Notes under the pieces: generated by a model
Seen by the model: the letters and a program-made list of their open reading frames with translations, nothing else
What the model was told of the DNA's origin: nothing
Database searches by the model: none
Shown: in pieces, positions 1 through 11,896 of the stretch
How positions within the stretch are numbered: position 1 is the first letter of the stretch
How the letters are laid out: each line of letters opens with the position of its first letter
Source of the DNA: Microbacterium sp. NC79
Lineage (GTDB): Bacteria > Actinomycetota > Actinomycetes > Actinomycetales > Microbacteriaceae
Reading direction: 5' to 3'
Assembly (NCBI RefSeq): GCF_019061125.1
Contig: NZ_JAHQYI010000001.1
Location: 1,860,001-1,924,000 of the forward strand
Length of the DNA: 64,000 bases
Program-made: the position numbers and the translations under genes

Positions 1-436
1 TAGCCTGCGCCATGCCGGTTTCGGCAACGATCGACTGCAGGATCGGGTCGCTCGTCCAGCCAGCCTCTGCGATCTTCTCGCCCGTTGAGGCGTCGAAAAT
101 CGTCTGAGCAACGTCAACGAGCTGACCGTATTTGATCTGCTCGCCGTCACCCTCGACAGTGACCACACGTTCAATGTCGGCGACCTCGAGCGGTGCCGTG
201 AACGTTACCGTCGGCTCCTTCGAGATGTCGGTGTCTACCGTGACTGCTTCGATCGCCGGACCGCTCTCGTAGGCCGCACCACACAGATCGGTGGCGGGAT
301 CAACAGCGGTCGATTCGCCTCCGGCCGAGGTCTCCGTCGGCGTCGGAGTGGGGTTGCCACCTGACGATGAGCAACCGGCAAGGGCCAGAGCTGAGATCAG
401 CAGAGTGGGAGCGATGAGGGAGAGTCGAGCGCGCAC
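1..436 (-). CDS. FKBP-type peptidylprolyl isomerase-like lipoprotein, N-terminal part (runs off window)
   Basis: Only the first 145 codons are present; the gene continues past the left edge. A GTG start at 436 follows an AAGGA ribosome-binding site. The product opens with a basic-hydrophobic signal peptide ending in a lipobox (LALAGC), so it is predicted to be lipid-anchored outside the membrane. A Ser/Gly/Thr/Pro linker follows, then a beta-rich segment containing VTVEGDGEQI and VDVAQTIFDASTGEKI. That pattern resembles the repeated FKBP-like folds of actinobacterial secreted peptidyl-prolyl isomerases, which assist folding of exported proteins. The catalytic FKBP domain itself would lie outside the window, so the family call rests on the N-terminal domain only. 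It is divergent from plsC across a 138-bp intergenic region. Confidence 0.62.
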   Translation of the reverse strand, partial: MRARLSLIAPTLLISALALAGCSSSGGNPTPTPTETSAGGESTAVDPATDLCGAAYESGPAIEAVTVDTDISKEPTVTFTAPLEVADIERVVTVEGDGEQIKYGQLVDVAQTIFDASTGEKIAEAGWTSDPILQSIVAETGMAQA

Positions 437-532
437 GGGTTTCCTTTGCAAGACAGACGAAACCACTATTGTGTCGTATACGGCTATGCCTCGCCTGAGA
501 GAATGTCGTGGTCAGCCAGACACCGTCACACC

Positions 533-554
533 CGCATGCCCGAGGCGGCATGCG
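533..554. promoter_or_regulatory. Perfect inverted repeat upstream of the plsC -10 box
   Basis: CGCATGCC and GGCATGCG form 8-bp perfect arms around a 6-bp spacer. The element ends 9 bp upstream of the TAAACT -10 box of plsC, so it covers the expected -35 region and could be an operator for plsC or the divergent lipoprotein gene. No regulator is identifiable from the sequence. Confidence 0.35.
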
Positions 555-562
555 GCGCGTAG

Positions 563-574
563 TAAACTCGCTTA
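563..574 (+). promoter_or_regulatory. -10 box and leaderless start of plsC
   Basis: TAAACT (563-568) is followed by exactly six bases and then the GTG start at 575. No Shine-Dalgarno sequence is visible, so transcription is expected to begin at or next to the start codon. Confidence 0.55.
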
Positions 575-1345
575 GTGACTTCTGACGAGCAGGAACCCGA
601 ATCGACTCCCACTCCGTCGAAGAACCGCCCGACTTTCATGTACTGGTTCGGTCGCGCCATTCTTACGCCGCTGGCCCGCTTCATCTACCGCCCGCGCATT
701 GAGGGCAAAGACAACGTTCCGCTGACGGGCCCGGTCATCTTCGCGAGTAACCACCTGTCGTTCATCGACTCGATCGCCATTCCGGTGGTTGCTCCTCGTC
801 CCGCACACTTCCTCGCGAAGTCCACGTACTTCGAAGGCACCGGCTTCAAAGGCTGGGCGCAGCGTTCGTTCTTCACCTCAATCGGCGCCATTGGTGTGCG
901 CCGCGGCGCTGGTCAGGCCGCGCTCGACGCGCTTGATCAGCAGCGGCAGCTCCTGGAAGAAGGCCGCGCCGTCGCACTGTACCCGGAGGGCACACGCTCG
1001 CTGGATGGCCGCCTGTACAAGGGCCGCACTGGTGCCGCGTTCTTGGCGCTACAGACCGGAGCCCTCGTGGTTCCCGTCGGACTGATCGGCACCGACAAGG
1101 TCATGCCCAAGGGCGCCAAGATGCCCTCGCTGAAGGAACGCATCACGGTGAAGTTCGGCGAGCCGCTTGATCTCTCATCTCATGGCCCCGCGACCAGCGG
1201 TAAAGCGCGTCGTACGGCAACGGACGAGATCATGGCGGCCATTCACGCCCTGTCAGGTCAGGAGTTGGCTAACCAGTTCAACGAGGTTCCTGCAGCAACA
1301 CCGATCGAACGTATCAAGCAGGTTCTCCCCCACGAGCGCCGATAG
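575..1345 (+). CDS. plsC: 1-acyl-sn-glycerol-3-phosphate acyltransferase family protein (PlsC-like)
   Basis: This 256-residue membrane-associated acyltransferase of the PlsC/LPLAT family transfers an acyl chain to lysophosphatidic acid to make phosphatidic acid, the precursor of membrane phospholipids. The catalytic HX4D motif appears as HLSFID at about residues 60-65, preceded by FASN. The substrate-binding EGTRS motif (PEGTRSLDG) follows near residue 140, and a VPVGLIG strand lies after it. An N-terminal acidic, Pro/Thr-rich tail of about 18 residues precedes the hydrophobic entry helix. The GTG start is chosen because it sits six bases after a TAAACT -10 box. The exact acyl acceptor cannot be read from sequence, and other LPLAT activities are possible. 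Confidence 0.88.
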   Translation: MTSDEQEPESTPTPSKNRPTFMYWFGRAILTPLARFIYRPRIEGKDNVPLTGPVIFASNHLSFIDSIAIPVVAPRPAHFLAKSTYFEGTGFKGWAQRSFFTSIGAIGVRRGAGQAALDALDQQRQLLEEGRAVALYPEGTRSLDGRLYKGRTGAAFLALQTGALVVPVGLIGTDKVMPKGAKMPSLKERITVKFGEPLDLSSHGPATSGKARRTATDEIMAAIHALSGQELANQFNEVPAATPIERIKQVLPHERR

Positions 1346-1376
1346 GCGCACGCGGAGCCAGCCGTTCCGCGGCAGC

Positions 1377-1461
1377 GTCAGCCGACGACTCGCACGACTG
1401 AGTCAGCCGACGGCCTGCACGACTAAGTCAGCCAACGACTCGCACGACCGAGTCAGCCGAC
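1377..1461. repeat. 25-bp tandem repeat, three copies plus a partial copy
   Basis: Units start at 1377, 1402 and 1427, each opening GTCAGCC and containing GCACGAC near the end; a fourth partial unit starts at 1452 and runs into the 3' end of the osmC-like gene. Units differ at a few positions (for example CGACGACT, CGACGGCC, CAACGACT). The array fills the space between two convergent genes and could encode a weak termination region, but no stable hairpin with a T-run is visible. Confidence 0.8.
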
Positions 1462-1917
1462 GGTGACGGTTGGTACGTGACGCACCGGAAAGTTCACGCT
1501 TGACGCGATGAAGCACCATTCATTGGCGTCGTGATGCGCTGCGATGGCATCGCCAATCATGGATTCGTCGGCAACCGTCACACGCGGATGCAGCACCACT
1601 TCGCTGAAGTGACCACCGTTGCCCTCTTGCACCATGGTTCCGGTTGCTTCATCGCGATAGCTGGTGACCACGACGCCTCGTGTCACGCACGCGTGGAGAT
1701 AGCTCAGCAGGTGGCATTCGGCGAGCGCCGAGATGAGCAGGTCTTCTGGATTCCATTTCGCACTGTCGCCGCGGAACGGGCGATCTGCGGAAGCGAGGAC
1801 ATCGGGCTTGCCTGCGACTTCGAGGGTGACGCTACGCGCATAGTCACGGTAGCCGCTCGTGCCTGACCCGCTGTTGCCCGTCCAGGTTGCCGTTACTGCG
1901 TAGTGGTGCTCAGCCAT
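1453..1917 (-). CDS. OsmC family protein (organic hydroperoxide reductase-like)
   Basis: This 154-residue OsmC/Ohr-fold cytoplasmic protein belongs to a family of homodimeric thiol peroxidases that reduce organic hydroperoxides. Two conserved cysteines are visible: C68 in ALAECHLLSYLHAC and C135 in NEWCFIASSVNFPV, which together with the glutamate before the first cysteine match the active-site layout. WNPEDLLISALAEC is the signature helix of the family. The OsmC-like subgroup (YbbF/SACOL-type) is more likely than Ohr because the flanking sequence differs; the physiological substrate is not known. The ATG start overlaps the divergent promoter of the asparaginase gene. Its stop codon lies inside the last partial unit of the 25-bp tandem repeat. 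Confidence 0.85.
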   Translation of the reverse strand: MAEHHYAVTATWTGNSGSGTSGYRDYARSVTLEVAGKPDVLASADRPFRGDSAKWNPEDLLISALAECHLLSYLHACVTRGVVVTSYRDEATGTMVQEGNGGHFSEVVLHPRVTVADESMIGDAIAAHHDANEWCFIASSVNFPVRHVPTVTVG

Positions 1918-1944
1918 GCGCCTAGTTTGGCACGACGCGCGCGT

Positions 1945-1957
1945 TAGGCTTGATGTC
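1945..1957 (+). promoter_or_regulatory. -10 box and leaderless start of asparaginase gene
   Basis: TAGGCT (1945-1950) is followed by seven bases and the GTG at 1958. This spacing argues for the GTG as start instead of the upstream ATG at 1916, which would lie upstream of the promoter and overlap the divergent gene. Confidence 0.55.
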
Positions 1958-2950
1958 GTGTCTGAAACTTTTGCCGTAACCGAAGCTGTTGAACTTGCCG
2001 TTGTGGAACGGAGCGGATTTGTTGAGTCGCGTCATGCGGGCTCAGCCGTTGTGCTCTCGCCCGATGGCGAGATCGTCGCGTCGTACGGCAACATCGATGC
2101 ACCAGTATTGCCGCGATCAAGCATGAAGCCGCTGCAGTCGCTGGCGTGCGCGACGGCGGGCTTGGAGCTCACCGGCGAAGCACTCGCACTGTCGACGGCA
2201 TCCCACTCCGGAACCGACCGCCACGTTGCCGTGGTGCGCTCCATGCTGCAGTCGGTGGGTCTGACCGAGGACGACCTCGAGTGCCCGGTCGCCTACCCCA
2301 GTGACACCGACACATACGCACACATGTTGCGCGACGCACTGCCGCAGGCACGCGTACGGATGAACTGCTCGGGCAAGCATGCCGCGATGCTGATGACGTG
2401 CGTGGCCAACGAGTGGCCGACGGCTGGATACCTTGACCCGCAGCACCCGCTCCAGGTTCACACCAGGGAACTTATTGAACGCCTCACCGGCGAGAAGATG
2501 ACGATCACCGCAGTCGACGGCTGTGGCGCACCCGTGTACGGCATGAGCCTGCACGGTCTGGCGCGTGCTCTGCACCGCATCGGCACGGCGAGCGAGCGTT
2601 CACCGTTTGCCATGTACCGCTCAGCCGGTGCGCTCGTTCGTGCTGTGCGCGAGAACCCGTGGGCGATTTCCGGTCCTGGCCGCGATGACGCGATCGTGAT
2701 TGAGACGCTCGGTGTCTTCTCTAAGGTTGGCGCCGAGGGCGTGCAGATCATGGTCGCCCCGAACGGTACCACCGTGGCGCTGAAGATGATCGACGGCAAC
2801 CCGCGCGCAAACGCGATTGTCGCTGCGACGCTCCTTGCGCGTGCCGGAGCCTTCACTGACGCGCAGATCGCTGAACTCGAAGCGGCCTTGAACCTCGATG
2901 TCTTGGGAGCCGGCCACCCGGTGGGCCGCATCCGCGTCACGGCGGTCTGA
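1958..2950 (+). CDS. Asparaginase of the type-II (AnsA_II / Rhizobium etli-like) family
   Basis: The protein is about 330 residues and hydrolyses L-asparagine to aspartate and ammonia in the cytoplasm or cell envelope. It belongs to the thermolabile Rhizobial-type asparaginase family (Pfam Asparaginase_II), unrelated to the E. coli AnsB fold. Supporting motifs are VVERSGFVESRH, PRSSMKPLQ near residue 50, LSTASHSGTDRHV, MNCSGKHAAML and DGCGAPVYGMSLHGLARA. The serine and lysine in SSMK and the cysteine in NCSGKH correspond to family catalytic and metal-binding residues. An upstream in-frame ATG at 1916 would add 14 residues but lies before the predicted promoter, so GTG 1958 is preferred. The gene is monocistronic and converges on the EccC-like gene. 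Confidence 0.87.
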   Translation: MSETFAVTEAVELAVVERSGFVESRHAGSAVVLSPDGEIVASYGNIDAPVLPRSSMKPLQSLACATAGLELTGEALALSTASHSGTDRHVAVVRSMLQSVGLTEDDLECPVAYPSDTDTYAHMLRDALPQARVRMNCSGKHAAMLMTCVANEWPTAGYLDPQHPLQVHTRELIERLTGEKMTITAVDGCGAPVYGMSLHGLARALHRIGTASERSPFAMYRSAGALVRAVRENPWAISGPGRDDAIVIETLGVFSKVGAEGVQIMVAPNGTTVALKMIDGNPRANAIVAATLLARAGAFTDAQIAELEAALNLDVLGAGHPVGRIRVTAV

Positions 2951-2965
2951 GCGTCGGTTTTCTGC

Positions 2966-3002
2966 AACGGTGGACGGGCATGTCGTGTGTGCGTCCGCCG
3001 TT
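2966..3002. terminator. Hairpin between convergent genes
   Basis: Arms AACGGTGGACG and CGTCCGCCGTT pair over 11 bp with one mismatch or wobble around a 15-bp loop, in the 57-bp gap between asparaginase and the EccC-like gene. Neither side has a good T-run, so intrinsic termination is plausible but weak. Confidence 0.4.
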
Positions 3003-3007
3003 GTCCG

Positions 3008-5755
3008 TTAGGCATGCAGCCGTACCCGCCGCGGCCGCGCCCCACTGCGAAACACCCACCATCGTCCCGGGCGCGCAAACGGAGGCGTCGCACGCTCCCC
3101 GGTAAGCATGCGCACGTCTGCCAGACACTCCGCTGCAACCACAAGCGTTCCGGTGTTTCGCAATAGCTCCAGCGTCGCCCACGCGCGCTGAAACTGTTCC
3201 GGATCGCCCAGGAAGATCGTGTGGTCGAGCGCTTCTTGCGTGATCGCGGCCGCATCGCCGACCGAGACGAAGTTCCATCCTGTTCCCCACGCTTCGCGAA
3301 GCGCGTTGACGCGTTGTTGCATACCGCGTGCCACAACGCCAATCGGGCCACGGCGAGGGTGAAATATCGGGGCAGGGTCAGGATGTGGTTCTGCCTGGCG
3401 CGGGTCGCATACCGCGAACTGCACCTCAGCACCCGCCATCAGTGCACGACCGGGAGGTTTGCGCGGATCATGGTCGGTTGAGCTTCCTCCTGCCGCAATG
3501 TGGTCAAGCTTGCTGGGAACAGCGAGCAGCACGCGGCCGGGAAGCAGATCAGCGATCCGCGAGAGCACACCCGAGGCGCGTTGCGCTGTGAGAACCCATG
3601 TTTGTCCTCTGGAGCCTGCCGCCCGCACCAACTGTTCCACGCGTTCGCTTGCTTCACGCGAGAACGGCTCCGGCCATGCAGCGAGGGCCGAATCGACGTC
3701 ATCCCAGACCACAAGCGTGGCCGGCAGCATCGCCAGCTCATCGAGGCAATCCCACGCCAGCTCCGCGTCGGAGGGTATGCGGACCGTGTCGTGGTGGCTC
3801 TGTACCAAGAGCTCGACGAGGGAAGTCTTGCCGCTCCGTGGGCCTCCCAAGACCCACCAGCCGCGTTCCACCCCGGGTTCAATCACAACCGGGACGCGGC
3901 GGAGGTTCTCCGTGTCATCTGCCACGCCGACCGCGATCCCCCTGGCCGGTGTCGGAAGGTCAGCGACCGCCACACGCGGCGGGAGCGGATCCCACCACGA
4001 CTCCTCTTTTACCGGAGCCGGATACCGCTCACTGAGGCGAGCGATGTCGTCAGCCGTGCTCAGCGCGCTGCGGAACCGCTGGGGCGTAGCGTCGGCCGCA
4101 CGCCGCACATATGCCACGCCTTTGCCCTCTCCGCCTCCGCTGATTTGGGCCGCATCGTCAGTACCGATAATGGTGCGCGCATCTGTCGAATCCGTCACCC
4201 GTAACGCGATGCGTAGCGGCGTATTTGCCAGCGTCGCATCGCGAATGGTTCCGGCCGCGCGCTGAGCACCGAGAATGAGGTGCATCCCCAACGCGCGACC
4301 ACGGGCGGCGATGTCGGTAAAGACCGCGTCAAGTTCGGGCAGTTGTCGAAGCATGGCAGCAAACTCGTCGACGATGATGACGAGCCGCGACAAAATGACG
4401 CGCTCGTCGGTGATATCGCGCGCGCCGACGGATGCGATCGCCTGCTCACGACGACGAATCTCGGCCTGCAAACTGAGAACGGCACGACGAGCCAGCGCAC
4501 CGTTGAGGTCGGTGAGTACCCCGGTGACATGCGGCAGCGCGAGCAACGGATCAAAGGCGGTACCGCCCTTGAAGTCGGCAAGCAGGAGAGTCACCTGATC
4601 AGGCGGATACGCCGCGCACAGCGCGAGCGCCCAGCTCACCAGCAGTTCGCTCTTACCTGAGCCCGTGGTTCCGACCACGACAGCGTGCGGTCCGTCCGAC
4701 ACAATATCGAGTGTCGTCTGAGCACTCCCCGAGCGGCCAATCACCACGGGCAGTTCGCGATGCGCCGCACCGGGGTGCTGAACCAAATCCGCGAAGTGCA
4801 CGACGGGCTCACTCCCCCGCGTGTCTTCCGCTTTGCCTGCGAGTACCGCGGCAACCGCCAACGCCTGTTTCGCCGAGATCGCCTCGGCGCGAACGTCATG
4901 CTGCAGTGAATCGCGGCTGACCGTGCCACGCAGATCAGCGTCCACATCGATCACCGTGCGGCAGCCGGCTGGCAGCGCATCCGCTTGACGACACCACCCC
5001 ATCGACAGCGCCGAAGGTGGCGGGTCGTTGGCTGCCACCGCGAGCACGCGCTCGGCGTTCGAGTACCGCACGTGCGGTAGCTGCGTCATCCACTCCTCGG
5101 CGTCCTCTCCGAGCACAAGCCGCAGCCTGTCGGGCGCGTGAGTGCAGCACACTTGCAGGACGAGGGCGCGCAAGACGGCCTTGGCAACCAGCGGGTCCGC
5201 GCGCACGCATATTCCTCCGTCCAACGGCAGCACGAGCGGTGCGCGCTCCAATGTCATCGCGTAGGCGCGAAGGCGCTGTGCTTCTTCACCCTCGACCCCG
5301 CGCGCGACGTCTAAAGCCACACCCATGGTTCCGGACCCCACGACCACCGTGCCCTCGCGTTGCGGGTGCACGCGCCATAACTCCTCTTCGTGGGTCGTCA
5401 AGCGCGCCACGTCAGGGTGGGTGTGCCACCGTAACGCACGTTCGGCCTCATGCTGCGCATCAATGTGCACCGTAAGGTCGGCAGACGCGCGCCGGATCTC
5501 CTTGCGGTAGCGGCGCGCGTCTGCACGCTTGCCGCGGGCGGCATCAAGCATCGTCGCGACCAACATCACGGGCCCGAGCGCCGCGAACATCAACGCAATG
5601 ACCGACTGCGTGAGCGCGTACATGCCGAGGCCGCCGAGAATCGGAACCACGGCGGCAGCGAGCGGGATCGCCGAGCGCTTGCGTGGTTCAGGCGGCGCGG
5701 GAAGGGTGAGCGGTGCCTGTGCGGTCGGCTGAGGCGACGTCAGAACATAAGTCAT
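3008..5755 (-). CDS. FtsK/SpoIIIE-domain ATPase, EccC/YukB-like (orphan)
   Basis: This 915-residue protein has two hydrophobic segments at about residues 29-70, a cytoplasmic spacer, and two P-loop ATPase domains. The first has Walker A GTTGSGKS at about 362-369 and Walker B LVIIVDEF at about 458-465, followed by a DIAARGRALGMHLILGAQR sensor region typical of FtsK/HerA motors. The second has GGPRSGKT at about 637-644 and LVVWDD at about 681-686. This arrangement resembles EccC, the motor of type VII (ESX/WXG100) secretion, but it is shorter than classical EccC (about 1300 residues, three ATPase domains). No WXG100, EccB, EccD or mycosin gene lies nearby. A DNA-translocase or free-standing secretion role cannot be separated from the sequence. 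The PP2C phosphatase upstream is on the same strand. Confidence 0.8.
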   Translation of the reverse strand: MTYVLTSPQPTAQAPLTLPAPPEPRKRSAIPLAAAVVPILGGLGMYALTQSVIALMFAALGPVMLVATMLDAARGKRADARRYRKEIRRASADLTVHIDAQHEAERALRWHTHPDVARLTTHEEELWRVHPQREGTVVVGSGTMGVALDVARGVEGEEAQRLRAYAMTLERAPLVLPLDGGICVRADPLVAKAVLRALVLQVCCTHAPDRLRLVLGEDAEEWMTQLPHVRYSNAERVLAVAANDPPPSALSMGWCRQADALPAGCRTVIDVDADLRGTVSRDSLQHDVRAEAISAKQALAVAAVLAGKAEDTRGSEPVVHFADLVQHPGAAHRELPVVIGRSGSAQTTLDIVSDGPHAVVVGTTGSGKSELLVSWALALCAAYPPDQVTLLLADFKGGTAFDPLLALPHVTGVLTDLNGALARRAVLSLQAEIRRREQAIASVGARDITDERVILSRLVIIVDEFAAMLRQLPELDAVFTDIAARGRALGMHLILGAQRAAGTIRDATLANTPLRIALRVTDSTDARTIIGTDDAAQISGGGEGKGVAYVRRAADATPQRFRSALSTADDIARLSERYPAPVKEESWWDPLPPRVAVADLPTPARGIAVGVADDTENLRRVPVVIEPGVERGWWVLGGPRSGKTSLVELLVQSHHDTVRIPSDAELAWDCLDELAMLPATLVVWDDVDSALAAWPEPFSREASERVEQLVRAAGSRGQTWVLTAQRASGVLSRIADLLPGRVLLAVPSKLDHIAAGGSSTDHDPRKPPGRALMAGAEVQFAVCDPRQAEPHPDPAPIFHPRRGPIGVVARGMQQRVNALREAWGTGWNFVSVGDAAAITQEALDHTIFLGDPEQFQRAWATLELLRNTGTLVVAAECLADVRMLTGERATPPFARPGRWWVFRSGARPRRVRLHA

Positions 5756-5796
5756 GCCACCATCGTGCGGCGCGTGGCCGAGCGGTGTCGGGAAAA

Positions 5797-5814
5797 TTCT
5801 CCGCCGGCGGAGAA
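5797..5814 (-). terminator. Likely intrinsic terminator after the PP2C gene
   Basis: The 18-bp perfect palindrome TTCTCCGCCGGCGGAGAA can fold as a 7-bp stem with a CCGG tetraloop; on the minus strand it is followed directly by TTTT. It sits 11 bp beyond the PP2C stop codon. A protein-binding operator for the EccC-like gene is the alternative. Confidence 0.5.
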
Positions 5815-5824
5815 ACCGTGGGAC

Positions 5825-6628
5825 TTACGCGGTTGTGGAGGAACGAGTGACGTCGACGACGATGATCGTCACGTTGTCACGACCGCCATTTTCCAGCGCA
5901 GCATGCAGCATCGCGTCAACGGCATCGCGAGGGTCAGGGTTCTGCGCGAGGAAGTGGCCGATCCCGTAGTCGGTGAGTTCTTTCGTGAGTCCGTCAGAGC
6001 AGATCACGAAGCGGTCGCCATCAACAATTTCGACGCGAACGTAGTCGGGTGACACGCTTTCACTCGGCCCGACGGCACGAGTAATGACGTTGCCGTACGG
6101 GTGGTTCTCTGCCTCTTCTGCGCTCAGGCGGCCGGCTGCCATCAGCTCTTGCACAACAGAGTGATCCGTCGTGAGCTGAGTGAGTCCGCCGTCACGAAGC
6201 AGATAGACCCGGGAGTCACCAATGTTGAGGGTGACCCATGACTCGGTGGCAACGTCAGTATCGAGGTAAATACCGGTCAGCGTTGTTCCGGTGCCTTCAT
6301 CGGTCGTTTCCGGATGCGCCGCAATGTCAGCAACAGCTTTTGTCAGGGCCTTTTCGATCGTGATGGGCGATACTTCACCCTTTTTCACCATTGCACGCAA
6401 GCGATCGACGGTGCTGGCACTGGCAATCTCACCACCGATGTGGCCGCCCATGCCGTCGGCGACGACGAACAGCGGAAACGCGGTGAGGAAGGCGTCTTGG
6501 TTTGACTCGCGTCGGCGACCCGTGTCTGTGGTTCCGTACCACGACAGCGTGACCGCATCGCCACTGGCGAGCGTCAAGCTCTGGGTTGCGGTTGCGTCAA
6601 CGGCGTTGGCCACGGCCGAAACCCCCAT
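5825..6628 (-). CDS. PP2C-family serine/threonine protein phosphatase
   Basis: This 267-residue soluble PPM/PP2C phosphatase dephosphorylates Ser/Thr phosphoproteins using two metal ions. The signature motifs occur in order: RESNQDAF, VVADGMGGHIGGEIAS, LNIGDSRVYLLRDGGL, DRFVICSDGL and GGRDNVTIIVVD, whose aspartates are the expected Mn/Mg ligands. There is no transmembrane segment, unlike mycobacterial PstP. It precedes the EccC-like ATPase on the same strand, and in actinobacteria such phosphatases often sit near FHA or kinase genes, though none is present here. The ATG at 6628 is used; a TAGGAT -10-like box lies about 40 bp upstream at 6668-6673. The first 25 residues are weakly conserved, so the start could lie slightly downstream. 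Confidence 0.88.
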   Translation of the reverse strand: MGVSAVANAVDATATQSLTLASGDAVTLSWYGTTDTGRRRESNQDAFLTAFPLFVVADGMGGHIGGEIASASTVDRLRAMVKKGEVSPITIEKALTKAVADIAAHPETTDEGTGTTLTGIYLDTDVATESWVTLNIGDSRVYLLRDGGLTQLTTDHSVVQELMAAGRLSAEEAENHPYGNVITRAVGPSESVSPDYVRVEIVDGDRFVICSDGLTKELTDYGIGHFLAQNPDPRDAVDAMLHAALENGGRDNVTIIVVDVTRSSTTA

Positions 6629-6727
6629 ACTTTGTGTTGCCAGCGCGGGACTGCACCGGTCTCCCCATCCTAAAGGACACGCCGCTATCGCGTTCGTAAC
6701 GACGTGGAGATTGGGGAGAGTTTGTTG

Positions 6728-7477
6728 CTAGGCAGCAACGAGTTGCCACTCGGGCTCGGCCGCTCGCAGTTCGATGCGGTGCAGCGACGCCCACTTCAAG
6801 AGCGCCTCGGGCGATGAAATCTCCGGCCCGGATTCAGCCAGCGCGCGTACAAGCGCACCCTTCGCGTGCTTATTGAAGTGGTTGAGTGCCCGCACCTGCC
6901 CACTTTCGGTGCGGCTCACGACGCGGACGAACGCGGAATTCGTCTCAGCAGGCACGGGGCCGAGCGCGACGTACGCCTCGCTACGAAGATCGAGCACAAA
7001 ATCGGGGTTCGCCGCGGTCAGCGCAGCCGTGATCGGCTCACGCCAATGCTTCTTCATCGGCGCTAGCCCTGGAAGGCGAATACCAGCGCCCAATCGATAC
7101 GACGGAATGTCGTCCCCGGCGCCGACCAGACCAAAAGGTGCCGAATGAATCATGACGTTTTTAGCCAGCCAGGCGCGGGCCCGGCTGTCGAGGGTTTTCG
7201 CGTCGAGAGCATCGAAGAGCACACCCGTGTAGCGATCCATCGCTGGCATCGTTGGCGCCGTCCACAGCGCAGCATTTGTCGCGATCTCCCCCAGTTGCCT
7301 GGGCGACAGCTTCAGGGTCCGCGCTGCTTGGGCTTCATCAGCACTCAGCGCGACGAGCGCGTCGATGACGGCGCGACGAGATGGTTCCAATTCCGAAAGC
7401 CGCAGACCCGAAAGATCAAGTGGGGCGCCGGAACCATCCGGGCGCTTGGTCTCGGAGGGCGGAAGAAGAATCAGCAT
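6728..7477 (-). CDS. yaaA: Peroxide stress protein YaaA (DUF328/UPF0246)
   Basis: The 249-residue protein starts with MLILLPPSETKR, the hallmark N-terminus of YaaA, and ends with HFNKHAKG, the other conserved block of the family. E. coli YaaA lowers free intracellular iron and limits Fenton damage during hydrogen peroxide stress; structural work on the family shows a helix-hairpin-helix-containing DNA-binding-like fold. Length matches the family (about 250). It lies directly after the atp operon terminator on the same strand, with ATG at 7477, and likely has its own transcript. Its biochemical role in actinobacteria is not established. Confidence 0.9.
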   Translation of the reverse strand: MLILLPPSETKRPDGSGAPLDLSGLRLSELEPSRRAVIDALVALSADEAQAARTLKLSPRQLGEIATNAALWTAPTMPAMDRYTGVLFDALDAKTLDSRARAWLAKNVMIHSAPFGLVGAGDDIPSYRLGAGIRLPGLAPMKKHWREPITAALTAANPDFVLDLRSEAYVALGPVPAETNSAFVRVVSRTESGQVRALNHFNKHAKGALVRALAESGPEISSPEALLKWASLHRIELRAAEPEWQLVAA

Positions 7478-7494
7478 GGCTTACCTTGTGATGC

Positions 7495-7532
7495 AAGAAG
7501 CCGCCCACCGGAATTCCGGCAGACGGCTTCTT
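7495..7532 (-). terminator. Terminator of the atp operon
   Basis: A 9-bp outer stem (AAGAAGCCG with CGGCTTCTT) encloses the 12-bp palindrome CCGGAATTCCGG. It begins 10 bp after the atpC stop codon. The 3' arm ends CTTCTT, giving a partial U-rich end on the minus-strand transcript. Confidence 0.7.
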
Positions 7533-7542
7533 GACTAGTCAA

Positions 7543-7803
7543 TTAGGAGACGAGTGCAGCGTGACCCGCGACAATCGTGACGGTGGAGCCCTCCATGGAG
7601 AGGAATCCGTCCTTCGCAGTTGCGGTGACCTTCTCGCCGGCGGAGGTGGTGATACGCACCTGTCCCTCAGCGAGAATAGCCAGCACAGGCTCGTGGCCGG
7701 TCATGAACCCGATTTCGCCTTCGACGGTCTTGGCGACGACGAGCGAAGCCTCTCCCGTCCAGACCTCCGCGTCAGCAGAGACGAGGCTCACGTTGAGGGC
7801 CAT
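7543..7803 (-). CDS. atpC: F1Fo ATP synthase subunit epsilon
   Basis: The 86-residue epsilon subunit joins the gamma rotor to the c-ring and modulates ATP hydrolysis. The start chosen is ATG at 7803 (MALNVSLVSADAEVW); a longer reading would overlap atpD. The sequence covers the N-terminal beta-sandwich (GEASLVVAKTVEGEIGFMTGHEPVLAIL) and stops shortly after AGHAALVS, so the C-terminal two-helix inhibitory domain found in E. coli epsilon is missing. Short epsilon subunits of this kind are common in Actinobacteria. It is the last gene of the operon, one base after atpD. Confidence 0.95.
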   Translation of the reverse strand: MALNVSLVSADAEVWTGEASLVVAKTVEGEIGFMTGHEPVLAILAEGQVRITTSAGEKVTATAKDGFLSMEGSTVTIVAGHAALVS

Positions 7804-7804
7804 C

Positions 7805-10173
<2,369 letters not shown>

Positions 10174-10194
10174 TATCGTTTCTTTCCGCCCGGC

Positions 10195-11835
<1,641 letters not shown>

Positions 11836-11896
11836 TGTCTTCCTTCGTTTTGTGGGGCTTCACGCCCCGAAATTCTCCGCTTTCGCGGGAAGTCGT

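Noticed and set aside
1916..1957. Upstream ATG (1916) as the asparaginase start
   Set aside because: It lies before the TAGGCT -10 box and would overlap the start of the divergent OsmC gene; the GTG at 1958 fits the leaderless pattern and the protein family N-terminus.
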